DNA of 64,000 bases from the NCBI GenBank assembly GCA_949987705.1, contig OX465281.1:154680380-154744379 (forward strand), read 5' to 3'. Position numbers and translations under genes: made by a program. The DNA comes from Thereva unica. Taxonomy: Eukaryota; Arthropoda; Insecta; Diptera; Therevidae. Each line of letters begins with the position of its first letter. The stretch's first letter is position 1. The notes beneath the pieces were generated by a model, which saw only the letters and a list, made by a program, of their open reading frames with translations, did not search any database and had not been told where the DNA came from. Shown piece by piece: positions 54,167 through 64,000 of this stretch.

Positions 54167-55579
54167 ACCGACATAGCTATTCATATTTTGATTTTTGACA
54201 CAATTATTATTATTATTATGATTCTTTCTGATAATGTTTATTTTTATTGTATTATTTTTTTATTTTCTATACACTTTTTACTTTTTTTACTGCTTTTATA
54301 GTACTTTTTTTCATATTAAAGATTGTTTTCGGTGTCAAGTGCTGCCCCCTCGTGGAACTGCCAGTAAACCGACCCGACAAGAAAAAAGTGACAAAATTGA
54401 GATCCAGCATTTAAAAAATGCATAAAAATCATACAAAAAACTTTATTCAAAATGTGAAAATGATTAAAACATAAAAGAAAATAATTATTAAAACTAAATT
54501 TGTTGAAAAAGAACCTCGACGATTATTATTTTCAACAATTCTGGTACTCGTGTGTGTGGAGGGGGTAATAGAATGGGTAAACATACGTTCGTTAGTCATC
54601 ATCATTTTTCATTTTATTCCGTAATTATAAAAACTCATACGGAAGTTCTAACGAACTTCTGGATTTACTAAAAAACAAATTCGGGTGCAATATCTTCATT
54701 TTATTACTTTGCCTCCGTTTTTACCTGCCTAAATGTCATTGTAAAAAACGGACCACCCCATTATTCAGAAGCACCTCAAATAAATTAGGGTACATATTTC
54801 GCAATTATTGTGTGATTATCGTTTTTACAAAAATGCAGAGTTTATTTAAAGATTCCACGAAATGAAATATTTCTCAATATATTTTTCATTTTTTTTCTCT
54901 TTAGGGGTGGTTTAACCACTGTACAAAGGGGTTTATAGTGAAATGTTCCAAATGTTGTAATGATTACAAATGGAAAATAAAATCTAAATGTAAAACAATA
55001 AATTTTAATTTGTTTCAATTACAATTTTAATGTGGGGATAGTTGTACCCATTTAAGAGTTGAAAAAATTAATTTTTTGCTGACAATATCTTTTGAACCAA
55101 ATTTCAAACAAAAAGCAAAAAAAAAAATTTTTGCAATTTTTTTATATAAAATTGTTTTTATTATAGTAGGGGTAGTTTTAACCCCTAAAGGATTGAAAAT
55201 AATTTATTTTTGCCTGAAAGTACGCCCACAATCGAAGCATAACCTTGAAAAAAAAATTTTTTTTTACAATTTTTGCCACTTTTGGCCGACTTAGGGGTAG
55301 TTTACCATAAAGCTCCCGTTAATTTAGTATAACCTTCGCAAATAAATATTAAAAAAAGTGCATTTCATCGCCTTAGTTTTCATTATTACTGAAATAATCG
55401 CGAAAACCCCCTAAAAACTGGTCTTTTTTCCATTTTTAGGGGTGACGCCCTAATTTTAGGACCGCGGGACTTCGATTTTCGTGATCAGCGACCCCAAAAA
55501 CCTTTAGAGTTTGATTTTCTTAACGGTGTTATCTTGGAACACCCCCCCCCGCGTTTTGAATGGACTACTTGAGGTAGCC
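54167..55579. other. AT-rich interval, no gene
   Basis: Homopolymer-rich. 54624-54666 repeats a 40-bp motif also at 50917-50960 that contains the palindrome GAAGTTC/GAACTTC. An ORF at 55076 is low complexity. Confidence 0.5.
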
Positions 55580-56590
55580 GCCTGATCTAACGACACAGCC
55601 TACTGCATTCTACTTATGATGACTTGTCATTTGATACCGATGTCGTTATGAGGAAAACGGTAATAACAGAAACGCGTTGTGAAGAAAACGGTAATCCGCC
55701 CTCTTGAAATGTGCCGCCATGAACCTATCGATATATTGAGCATACTATATTGCTTATTGCATTCTACTTATTTTACCCTTTCATTTGATACCCATGTCGA
55801 AGGCGTTCTGAAGAAAATAGTAATCCGTTTTCTTGAGATGGACGCCATGGTTCTAACGATATGTTGAGGATATTTTATTGCTTATGGTCTTCTACTTATC
55901 ATACCCTGTCCTTTATTACCGATGTCGAAGGGCTCTGAAGAAAATGGTAACTGGCCCTCTTGAGGTGTCCGCCATGGATCTAAGGACATAGCCTACTGCA
56001 TTCTACTTATGAGATCTTTTCATTTGTTACCCACGTCGAGGGGGTTGTGAAGAAAATGGTAATCGGCCTTTTTGAAATGAGCTGGCCGTCATGGATCTAA
56101 CGACATAGTCTACTGTATTTTACTTATGATGCCTTTTCAGTTGATATCCATGTCCATAATCCGCCCTCTTGAAATGTGCCGCCATGGACCTAACTATATA
56201 TTAAGGATACTATATAGCTTATTGTATTCTACTTATCATACCCTTTCATTTGATACCCATTTCGAAGGGGTTCTGAAGAAAATGGTAACCCACCCCACCC
56301 ACCCACCCTTGGTCATTTGATACCTATGTTGACAGGGTTATGAAGAAAACGGTAATCTGCGCTCTTGAAATGTGCCGCCATGGACCTAACGATATATTGA
56401 GGGTACTATATTGCTTATTGCATTCTACTTACCCATACCCTTTCATTTGATACCCATGTCGAAGGGGCTCTGAGGAAAATGGTAAAACACGCTCTTGAGG
56501 TGGCCGCCGTGGATCTAACGACATAGCCTATTGTATTTTACTTATGAATCCTTTTCATTTGGCACCCGTGTCAAGTTGTTAGATTTGTTT
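55580..56590. repeat. Diverged tandem array, unit about 105-125 bp, about nine units
   Basis: Units share CATTTGATACCCATGTCGAA, GAAGAAAATGGTAATCCGCC, GCCGCCATGGA and CTACTTATCATACCC. Spacing varies. One isolated related unit lies at about 16345-16480. Confidence 0.85.
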
Positions 56591-56682
56591 ATAGAAATAC
56601 TGGTGAAGCTAATATATAGTGTTTAAAAAGAGACAGAGAGGGAGATTCCATTCATTTCAATAAGAAAGCATAAACATCTCTA

Positions 56683-56900
56683 CAGTACACAGCCAGAAGT
56701 GCTTAAGTGCAAAATAAGTGTTTCAAGAAAATCGCACTAAAAAATTTTTTTAGATACAGAATTGTTCACAAAATGACTTTTGACGGTCGTATAACTCAGC
56801 AGCTCAGTTTAAGACAAGAATTATAACAATAATTAATAATAAAATACTGAGTACAGAAATGCAATAAACTTAGCACTTAGACACTTCTGGCTGTGTACTG
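56683..56900. mobile_element. Tc1/mariner-like MITE, 218 bp
   Basis: TIRs CAGTACACAGCCAGAAGTG and its inverse CACTTCTGGCTGTGTACTG, each flanked by TA (56681-56682; 56901-56902). No coding capacity. Confidence 0.87.
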
Positions 56901-56929
56901 TAGATCTATCCTAGATAATCACCACTTCT

Positions 56930-57085
56930 TCCTACAGCTATCGGTGCAAATTGGTTCCAATTTCTACGGAAAAACACTGCATTCTGATTTCGTAAATTCG
57001 TAAATTTCCTACTGGGTTCGATACGCGCACGCATACATACACAGAATACCACAATTTCCTACGTGACGATTTCTCCAAAAATTTG
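56930..57085 (-). repeat. Dispersed repeat R, minus orientation
   Basis: Inverse of 62405-62565, roughly four-fifths identical by eye over about 155 bp (shared TGTGTATGTATGCGTGCG and AATCAGAATGCAGTGTTTTT). Family unknown. Confidence 0.75.
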
Positions 57086-57194
57086 AAATTGATTATGATG
57101 TTAAAGAAATAATGATATAAATAAATGTGTGTATATTTACTTTTTAGTATGATAATTGTAAAAGCATTTGTGCATAAGTACATAATGACTTTGC

Positions 57195-58427
57195 ATGCAT
57201 TGTGCGCAAACTGAACCGAAAAGATCTACTGGCGACCTTCTTGTGTGTCTGACTGAGGCCCTCAACCAAAACATCCATCGCTTCGGTGAGTCTGGTCTTG
57301 TTGCTCTAGATATTTCCAAGGCTTTCGACAGAGTATGGCATCTCGCTCTGTTGTCTAAACTCCAAGCTATTGGTATCGACTCAGTTCTAAAGAACTGGAT
57401 TGAGAGCTTTCTTTCTGGCCGTTCAATCAAGGTAGTATTGGATGGCGTCGAATCCAAACCTCATTCCATCTCGGCCGGCGTCCCCCAAGGCTCTATTCTC
57501 TCACCCACCCTCTTTCTCATATTTATTAATGATCTGCTCTCAATCCCCTCCAACCCACTTCACAGTTTCGCCGATGACGGTACTCTGCGTTACTCCCACA
57601 CCTTTGATAATACAAGACAAGCGCGTGCCAGACCTTGTCCCGTCGACCGTGAACTCATGTCCAATTCTATTAACGAGGACATTGAACTCATTCTTGCTTG
57701 GGGCCGCAAGAATCGTGTCGAATTCAACGCATCCAAAACAAAGTACTGTCTTATCTCTACAAAAACCTGCACCACCCGTCCCTCTATCTCAGTGGACAAA
57801 AAGAATGTAATGGCTGACCCATCTCTTAACATCCTAGGCGTAACCTTATCATCAGATCTGCGATGGAACAATCACATATTCCAAATCGCCAAACAAGCTT
57901 TCCAATGCCTGGGATTCCTCAAGAGATGCAAGTTCCTCCTCCAGTCATCTGCTCTGGCTACAATTTACAAGTCCTACATTCGGCCCCGCCTTGAATACAA
58001 CTCGTATATTTGGGCGGGAGCCCCAAAAACCACCTTGGCTTGGCTCGACAAGGTGCAAAATCGCGCCATCAAACTCATTGGCGATAGCACCCTTTGCTCC
58101 TCCATCGACTCTTTAAGCCACCGTAGGAATGTTGCAGCACTTAGCAAATTTTACCGCTATTACCATAGTGAGTGTTCCACCGAAATTAGAAACCTCCTGC
58201 CTACACGGCAATTTTTTTCCCGCAACACAAGACTAGCCAACTCGGCTCACCCCTTCACCCTTCAGCCCTCCCCTTCGCGCACATTACATTTTAGTAGTTC
58301 GTTTATAAATAGAACAACTCGGTTGTGGAATTCTCTTCCGCAGTCGGTGTTTCCGAGCTCATATAACATCTCAGAGTTCAAACGCAAGGTTCATAGACAT
58401 CTACTCACGCACCCTCCAGACCCCTAA
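57195..58427 (+). pseudogene. LINE-A RT, C-terminal 400 codons, uninterrupted
   Basis: Open from about 57195 (the first few codons are flanking DNA) to TAA. Contains A-L-D-I-S-K-A-F-D-R-V-W-H, S-A-G-V-P-Q-G-S-I-L-S-P, and the catalytic S-F-A-D-D-G (about 57566-57580). Thumb and the C-terminal R-L-W-N-S-L-P-Q-S-V-F domain are complete. RT blocks 0-2 and the endonuclease are absent through 5' truncation, so it cannot be autonomous though the retained frame has no stop. Confidence 0.88.
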
Positions 58428-58570
58428 CCTATCCCTTCTCCTCTATCCTTCAAAGCAAGCTTACTACTAGAGACTGGCCATGACTCGAACGACATGACAA
58501 ACTAGTAGTACAAAGGGTAATTCCTAAGCTTGACTTTACCACATAAAAAAAAAAAAAAAAAAAAAAAAAA
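57215..58570 (+). mobile_element. LINE-A-related copy 3 (diverged subfamily), 5'-truncated
   Basis: Starts within RT at the K-R-S-T-G-D-L-L motif and runs to a long A tail (58546-58570). 3' UTR aligns with the other copies but is clearly diverged. Confidence 0.92.
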
Positions 58571-59812
58571 CTAGTGATGCGCAAAAATGGTCTTATTCTT
58601 GCAGTCTTGTCTTGTTCTTGCACATGTAGCAAGACCAAGAACATCAACAAGGCAGACTGAACCAATGTCACCGTAAGATGAATTTTGAGAATAGTAAAAT
58701 CTACTACCTTTTTGAAAAAAGAAGTAGCAAATTCAAGGATTGGCCTTGTGATTTATTGATCGTCAAGGTGAATACAAGACGAATAAGAAATTAAATTGCG
58801 AAAATTCGGCGAACATTCTCACCATAGACAGTTTGAAGTGATTCAAATGATATCGACCCGCGAACATTCACCAGCAGGTGAATGGGGCCAGGGGGCTTCG
58901 GTAGCCTAAGGGGTAAGGCGACTGGCTACTATCCGAGAGGTCCCGGGTTCGATTCCCGGCCAGCCCCATGGTCCTTCGCCTTTTCCACTTTTCCACCTAC
59001 ATAACTTTCCTTCTTTCTTCTTCCCTCTTTACATTCCTGATTCCTTCTGTCATAGCCTTCCTTAGCCCTTCCCCGCTCCACCAAAGCGTATGTCATCGGT
59101 TGGTTGATGAGATTCAACTCGTTTCAGGAGGCATAACACTCCAGCGAGTTGTTTCTCGATGCCCCAATGTCAAAGTCGCAATAGTAATGGTTGGAAGTAG
59201 GTAGACTAAAAATATCGCGGGTAGGTTGTGGCAGTTCCTTTCTTCCCCGACTAGAGCTGCTGTTCGACATTGCAATCTATACGAATAAAATAGATTGTCG
59301 ACAGTATAAAGGGCCTTTCCTGTGACTCTAGTCTTTCAAATAAAAAAAAAAAAAAAACAACAACCGCAAGTAGAAGCAGTCGTCATTCTTTGGATGAATT
59401 CTGCAAATGCGACTAAGAGCATCGCAGAACGCACATCCGGATGATCAGGAAGCGCATCGCTTTGCTTTTGACGTTTTTCATTCTTCGATGAAAAGCTTAC
59501 CAAGTGTACTAACGTGGCATCTCAGAGCAGAGAAATGTTCGTGCAAACAAATCGCTTTAACAAATCGAAGAGAAACTGGTGAAAGTTATTTATTCTAAAG
59601 CTGTGATCGATTTATCCATAAATAAAAAAATTGGGATTATCGAAAAAAGGTAGTAGAATGATAACTTGATGTAGTAGAGTAGTAGATTATCATTTTTTTC
59701 TAAAAAGGTAGTAAAAATACTACATATATGGTAGAACGGTAACGCTGGACTGAACAAAAAAAAAGACAAGAACAAGACTAGATTAGTCTTGTCTTGTTCT
59801 TGCGTTTGCTCA
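58571..59812. mobile_element. Degenerate hAT-like element enclosing SINE copy 2
   Basis: The left end CTAGTGATGCGCAAA is loosely inverted at the right as TTTGCTCATCAATAG. Both sides carry CTTGTCTTGTTCTTG motifs and inner GGTAGTA-rich repeats. No clear 8-bp duplication. Confidence 0.5.
58887..59356 (+). mobile_element. tRNA-derived SINE copy 2
   Basis: tRNA-like head with A-box GGTAGCCTAAGGGG and B-box GGTTCGATTCC, body CCATGGTCCTTCGCC shared with SINE copy 1, and an A-rich tail at 59340-59356. RNA polymerase III transcription is implied by the boxes. About 470 bp. Confidence 0.82.
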
Positions 59813-59819
59813 TCAATAG

Positions 59820-60162
59820 TGGGTTCTTAGCAAAAAGCACTCAAACCTCTTGGCCGTGTTGGAGAGGAAAATACTTCGGAGGATTATTGGCCCCGTATGT
59901 GAGGAAGGACGATTCCGGAGACTCTACAATGACGAGATCTACTAGGGCTATCGCAACATATGCTGTGAAGAAAATAAAGCTCGGTAGGCTCCGGTGGGCA
60001 GGACATCTAGCTCGTATGAATAAAAATGAGCCTGCTCGGAAAGTTCTCTGCGGTAAGACCCATTGGGGTGCGACAGCGAGGGAGACCCAACCTCCGCTGG
60101 AAGGATGGCGTAGAGCAGGACGCTCAGAGCTTAGGGATGCCATATTGGATATAGTCCAGTAA
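59820..60162 (+). pseudogene. LINE RT C-terminal fragment (RTE-like)
   Basis: One frame reads L-E-R-K-I-L-R-R-I-I-G-P-V-C-E-E-G-R-F-R-R-L-Y-N-D-E-I-Y then TAG. A shifted frame continues I-K-L-G-R-L-R-W-A-G-H-L-A-R-M and E-P-A-R-K-V-L. This is the familiar segment C-terminal to RT in RTE-like and related LINEs. No polymerase domain remains. Confidence 0.72.
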
Positions 60163-62019
60163 ATAGGTACTTTTTCTTTGCGAAAAATACCGCACGCGAT
60201 TTCTTTTTACGAAATGTTTTTACATATTTTTATGAGCTTAAATTTTAAAGTGGCGTCATCCCCACCCTTATGCTTCACTTACAATGAAGGGAAACGCGTT
60301 TAATTCTATATCTCAGAAACTATGCGTTTTACGACAAAAATGTATATAATTTTTTTTGTAGATAAATAAGTGATTTAACTTTTTTATTCAGATTTTTTTT
60401 TTGTAAAGTCAATATGTTCGAAGTTATAGTGCTTCAAACTTTATACATTACTTTCTTTGCACTATATTTCGTTAACGGTTAGCCCGCCATAAAAAAAGTC
60501 CTGCCTGAGACTTATAGAACACACGATTATCTACAATTTTTGCTTGTATCATTTTTGGATAGGGCTAATATTGCACGAGTTATAGCGCTTTAAATGTCGG
60601 AAAATGTAAATTCAATAAAAAAATAATTTCCTAATATCTTTTTATTTGCCCGTTACATTTCAAAACTGATTATATGTTGTGTTGAGCTCATCATTTCCCA
60701 CATTTTTTGCCTTTACTTTTTTCTATAAAGTGGATATTTTTGGATTTATTACACCTCAAAAGTTTATTAAAAATGGTTTTTTGCAAATATCTAGTCAACT
60801 ATTTATTTACGATGACAAGTTATACCAACAAATATGTTTGTTATTAAATTCCGTTGAAACATTTTATTCTAGCATTTATACTTTAGCCGCAATTCAGCGC
60901 CGATTGTTTCATATAGATACACATTAATGTTCATACATATAATTAAGAAATTTCGTTGGCGTACAAACCCTTTTCCACACCACCTTGGAGGTCGAGTGGC
61001 GCGTTTTTTATTGTGGTTTCCCCAGTAGGCCTAATCCACAAGAAAACGAAACAATGATGCTATAACATGTTATTTAGCCTCATATGTTTCGAAGATATCG
61101 GTTGACAATCGGATAGACCAATGAAGCTGCCATCTAATGACTTGACGTTGTCTTAGTCGAATGATATATCTGGGAGACTTGAAAACTCGCAAATGTTCTC
61201 ATTTATTTCATTGTTTTCAAGGAGGTTTGCATCCTTCGTCACATTTTACCAATTTCCTCCACTACAGTTAGAGCAAATTATGGTACATTTGAGACCGGCC
61301 TTGCGGCAATTTCAACGGAATTTTATAACAAACATATTTGTTGGTATAACTTGTCATCGTAAATAAATAGTTGACTAGATATTTGCAAAAAACCATTTTT
61401 AATAAACTTTTGAGGTGTAATAAATCCATAAATATCAACTTTATAGAAAAAAGTAAAGGCAGCAAATGTGGGCAATGATGAGCTCAACACACGATATAAT
61501 CAGTTTAAATGTAACGGGAAAAGAAAAAGATATTAGGAAATTATTTTTTTATTGAATTTACATTTTCCGACATTTAAAGCGCTATAACTCGTGAAATATT
61601 AGCCCTATCCAAAAATGATAGATGCAAAATTAAAGATAATCATGTGTTCTATAAGTCTTAGGAAGGACTTTTTTATGGCGGGCTAACCGTTAACGAAATA
61701 TAGTGCAAAGAAAGTGATATATAAAGTTTGAAGCACTATAACTTCGAACATATTGACTTTACAAAAAAAATTTTGAACAAAAAAGTTAAATCACTTATTT
61801 ATCTACAAAAAAGATTATATACATTTTTGTCGTAAAACGCATAGTTTCTGAGATATAGAATTAAACGCGTTTCCCTTCATTGTAAGTGAAGCATAAGGGT
61901 GGGGATGACGCCATTTTGAATCTAAGCTCATAAAAATATATAAAAACATTTGGTAAAAAAAATTGCGTGCGGTATTTTTTGCATTACGAAGGCCTTTTTT
62001 CGACCTATTTACTGGACTA
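60152..62019. mobile_element. Fold-back element with about 700-bp arms
   Basis: Ends share TAGTCCAGTAAATAGGT (60152-60168) and its inverse (62003-62019). Arms about 60152-60866 and 61313-62019 are inverted copies with scattered differences; about 450 bp between. No ORF of interest: the ORFs at 60679 and 61268 are mirror images within the arms. Confidence 0.85.
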
Positions 62020-62404
62020 ATAACATCGGCTCAAAATCGGGACGGTGGAGAGAACAGTCGCGAGATGTCAGGACCGGATCCCGGTTGTGGGGCCGTTAAA
62101 GAAGAAGAAGTGTTCAAGAAAACAAACTTCCTCACAACACTAGCCGATGGAGAGGAAATATACATAATAACGCCAACACTACCAATCTACGATCACATCC
62201 ATTATTCTCCCTCTCGGAACAATAAAAACGGTGATAACAGAAAATATCAGGCAAAATTACTCGATAACAAGAAGGAAGACCGGGAGTAAGCTGCAGAAAT
62301 CTCGACGGAGAAGACGTCTCCAAATTTATAGCATTTAAAACTAAATGTAAATTCAATAAAATAAAGTTTTTGGAACGAAGTTCCTTAACGCGGCTTGCGG
62401 GTAG
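62020..62404. other. Unassigned interval
   Basis: A frame continuing into 62289 contains D-P-G-C-G-A-V-K-E-E-E and reads somewhat protein-like, but no family is recognised. Confidence 0.35.
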
Positions 62405-62565
62405 AGTGAATTGGGAGAAATCGTCACGTAAGAAAATGCGATATTTTGTGTATGTATGCGTGCGAGTATCGATCCCAGCAATTTGTGAATTTATTAAATC
62501 AGAATGCAGTGTTTTTCTTTAGAAATTGGAATCAATTTGCACCGATAGCTATAGGAAGAAATGAT
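62405..62565 (+). repeat. Dispersed repeat R, plus orientation
   Basis: Counterpart of 56930-57085. Lies 190 bp upstream of a LINE-A copy, as the other lies 130 bp upstream of one. Confidence 0.75.
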
Positions 62566-62752
62566 GATGCAAAGTGTCATGCATGACGAACGTGCACACT
62601 TTTTGCATTGGTCATTATCGAGGATAGATGCTTATGCTTTCTTGTCTGTCTGTTTGTCCGGTACAAATCTTGCAATCGATTTTTTGAATACTTCTGGTTA
62701 CCCGATCACCCTGAAATTTTGCACACAGCTTCAGCTCCGATGACAATGCACT

Positions 62753-64000
62753 ATGGTCAAAACCTTATTTGACAACAAATTGAGAAGTAAACTCCTAAAT
62801 GCAACCTCCGGTAGCAAAAACTTCTGGTCCTTGGTAAGTTCCATCAAGAAGAATTTCACTACAACTTCAACCCCTTCCTTCATTCACAATGAGAAGGTAA
62901 TAGCAGACAGCAAATCCAAGGCCAATTTATTAGCATCTATGTTTGCTTCAAATTCTTCTCTACCCCAAAATGATACGCTACCCCCGGTCCTCGAGCACAG
63001 CGCTCATTCAATGGACAGGGTTTTCTTCAGGACTCGCGAGGTGTACAGGTGCCTCAAAGAGCTCGATGCCAACAAATCCACTGGACCCGATAATATACCC
63101 CCTATCGTCTTAAAACAATGCGCCTCACCTTTGGCTAAACCTCTGCGCAAATTATTTTCCCTGTCATATTTCTCCGGAGTTTATCCCGACTCTTGGAAAC
63201 TTGCCCATGTTCAGCCCATACCGAAAAAAGGTGACTCCAGCGATCCCTCCAACTACCGCCCAATAGCAATTACTTCTATTCTCTCCAAAACCATGGAGAC
63301 GATAATCAACAAAAAGCTAATGGGATATCTAGAATCCAACCAACTTATCAACGACAAACAATACGGTTTCCGACAAAAAAGATCCACTGGTGATCTTTTA
63401 GTTTGCCTTACAGAGCACCTCAGCCGAAGTTTGCATGGATCTGGTGAATCCAGTTTGGTTGCTTTGGATATCTCCAAGGCTTTTGATAGAGTATGGCACT
63501 CAGCCTTGTTAGCTAAACTCAAAGCTATTGGAATTGACTCGCTTCTGTATAAGTGGGTTGAGAGTTTCCTTTCCGGCCGTTCAATTAAGGTAGTATTGGA
63601 TGGCGTCAAATCTGAATCTCATCCCATCTCTGCGGGAGTCCCCCAGGGGTCAATTTTATCACCGGCCCTATTTCTCATCTTTATAAATGACCTACTTTCA
63701 GTCCCCTGCAACCCACTTCTCAGCTTCGCTGACGACGGTACTCTACGTTACTCGTACAGCTTCGATACAAGACAGACTCATGCCAGATCCTGTCTTGATG
63801 ATCGCGAACTAATGTTCAACTCTATTAATAACGACATTAAACTTATTATAGAGTGGGGAAAAAAGAATCGTGTCGAATTCAACCCCTCCAAAACCAAGTA
63901 CTGTCTTATTTCAAAAAAAAAGATCAACACATCACCATCCTTGACAGTGGATGGCGTGGAAGTAAAGGCCGACCCATCCCTACACATCTTAGGCGTGACA
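62753..64000 (+). CDS. LINE-A copy 4 reverse transcriptase, runs off window
   Basis: LINE-A sequence begins at 62756 (equivalent to position 261 of copy 1). The preceding host ATG at 62753 happens to be in frame. The frame is open to the window end, about 415 codons. It contains P-I-P-K-K-G-D, Y-R-P-I-A-I-T-S, Q-Y-G-F-R-Q-K-R-S-T-G-D, D-I-S-K-A-F-D-R-V-W-H, S-A-G-V-P-Q-G-S and the catalytic S-F-A-D-D-G (about 63724-63741). It retains the 11 nt missing from copy 1. The 5' truncation removes the endonuclease; the C-terminus is outside the window. Confidence 0.9.
   Translation, partial: MVKTLFDNKLRSKLLNATSGSKNFWSLVSSIKKNFTTTSTPSFIHNEKVIADSKSKANLLASMFASNSSLPQNDTLPPVLEHSAHSMDRVFFRTREVYRCLKELDANKSTGPDNIPPIVLKQCASPLAKPLRKLFSLSYFSGVYPDSWKLAHVQPIPKKGDSSDPSNYRPIAITSILSKTMETIINKKLMGYLESNQLINDKQYGFRQKRSTGDLLVCLTEHLSRSLHGSGESSLVALDISKAFDRVWHSALLAKLKAIGIDSLLYKWVESFLSGRSIKVVLDGVKSESHPISAGVPQGSILSPALFLIFINDLLSVPCNPLLSFADDGTLRYSYSFDTRQTHARSCLDDRELMFNSINNDIKLIIEWGKKNRVEFNPSKTKYCLISKKKINTSPSLTVDGVEVKADPSLHILGVT

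Noticed and set aside
58893..58968. Possible functional tRNA gene (A and B boxes, T-arm pairing)
   Set aside because: Anticodon stem does not pair well and the same head plus body recurs at 23019 onward; a SINE head explains it better.
59407..59598. 63-codon ORF in the degenerate hAT-like element
   Set aside because: No domain and no conservation evidence within the window.

Overview
This is eukaryotic, almost certainly insect or other arthropod, DNA. It is AT-rich, has no operon structure, and nearly every recognisable coding segment belongs to a transposable element (TE). I recognise no host gene. The species cannot be fixed from the sequence. The TE set (piggyBac, P/THAP, several hAT elements, tRNA-Trp-primed CsRn1-type Gypsy, CR1/Jockey-group LINEs, Polinton, Helentron pieces, a tRNA-derived SINE) is typical of insects.

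Layout. 1-2.2 kb: 3' half of a LINE (LINE-A). 3.7-8.0 kb: a dead piggyBac with both TTAA ends, broken by a LINE-A fragment, a tandem-repeat element and a fold-back duplication. 8.6-13.5 kb: a tandem-repeat element (family T) holding a TIR element, which holds a hAT (8-bp TSD), which holds another LINE (LINE-B). 14.3-23.2 kb: a SINE split by a CsRn1-type Gypsy (Gypsy-1). 23.4-33.4 kb: a hAT shell (8-bp TSD) containing an 8.1-kb Polinton/Maverick derivative (24157-32274; 6-bp TSD, 5'-AG...CT-3' ends) whose terminal inverted repeats have grown to about 3.4 kb. 33.6-34.9 kb: another family-T copy. 35.4-37.6 kb: a P-element/THAP transposase pseudogene. 37.7-48.7 kb: Gypsy-2 on the minus strand, interrupted in gag by Gypsy-3, a young relative on the plus strand with identical LTRs and an intact pol. 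48.7-50.9 kb: a 118-bp satellite. 51.2-54.2 kb: a hAT with 8-bp TSD carrying Helentron Rep/endonuclease fragments. 55.6-64 kb: a second tandem array, a mariner-like MITE, two more LINE-A copies, a SINE in a degenerate hAT, a LINE C-terminal scrap and a 1.9-kb fold-back element.

Nesting order can be read from the interruptions: hAT-2 before the Polinton, SINE before Gypsy-1, Gypsy-2 before Gypsy-3, piggyBac before its inserts. Gypsy-3 looks youngest. The least ordinary object is the Polinton derivative. Polinton core genes are absent except for an integrase chromodomain remnant. One intact Polinton-type ORF of about 292-310 aa lies in the only unique segment. A set of small genes, one with a clean intron, is duplicated head-to-head in the two arms.
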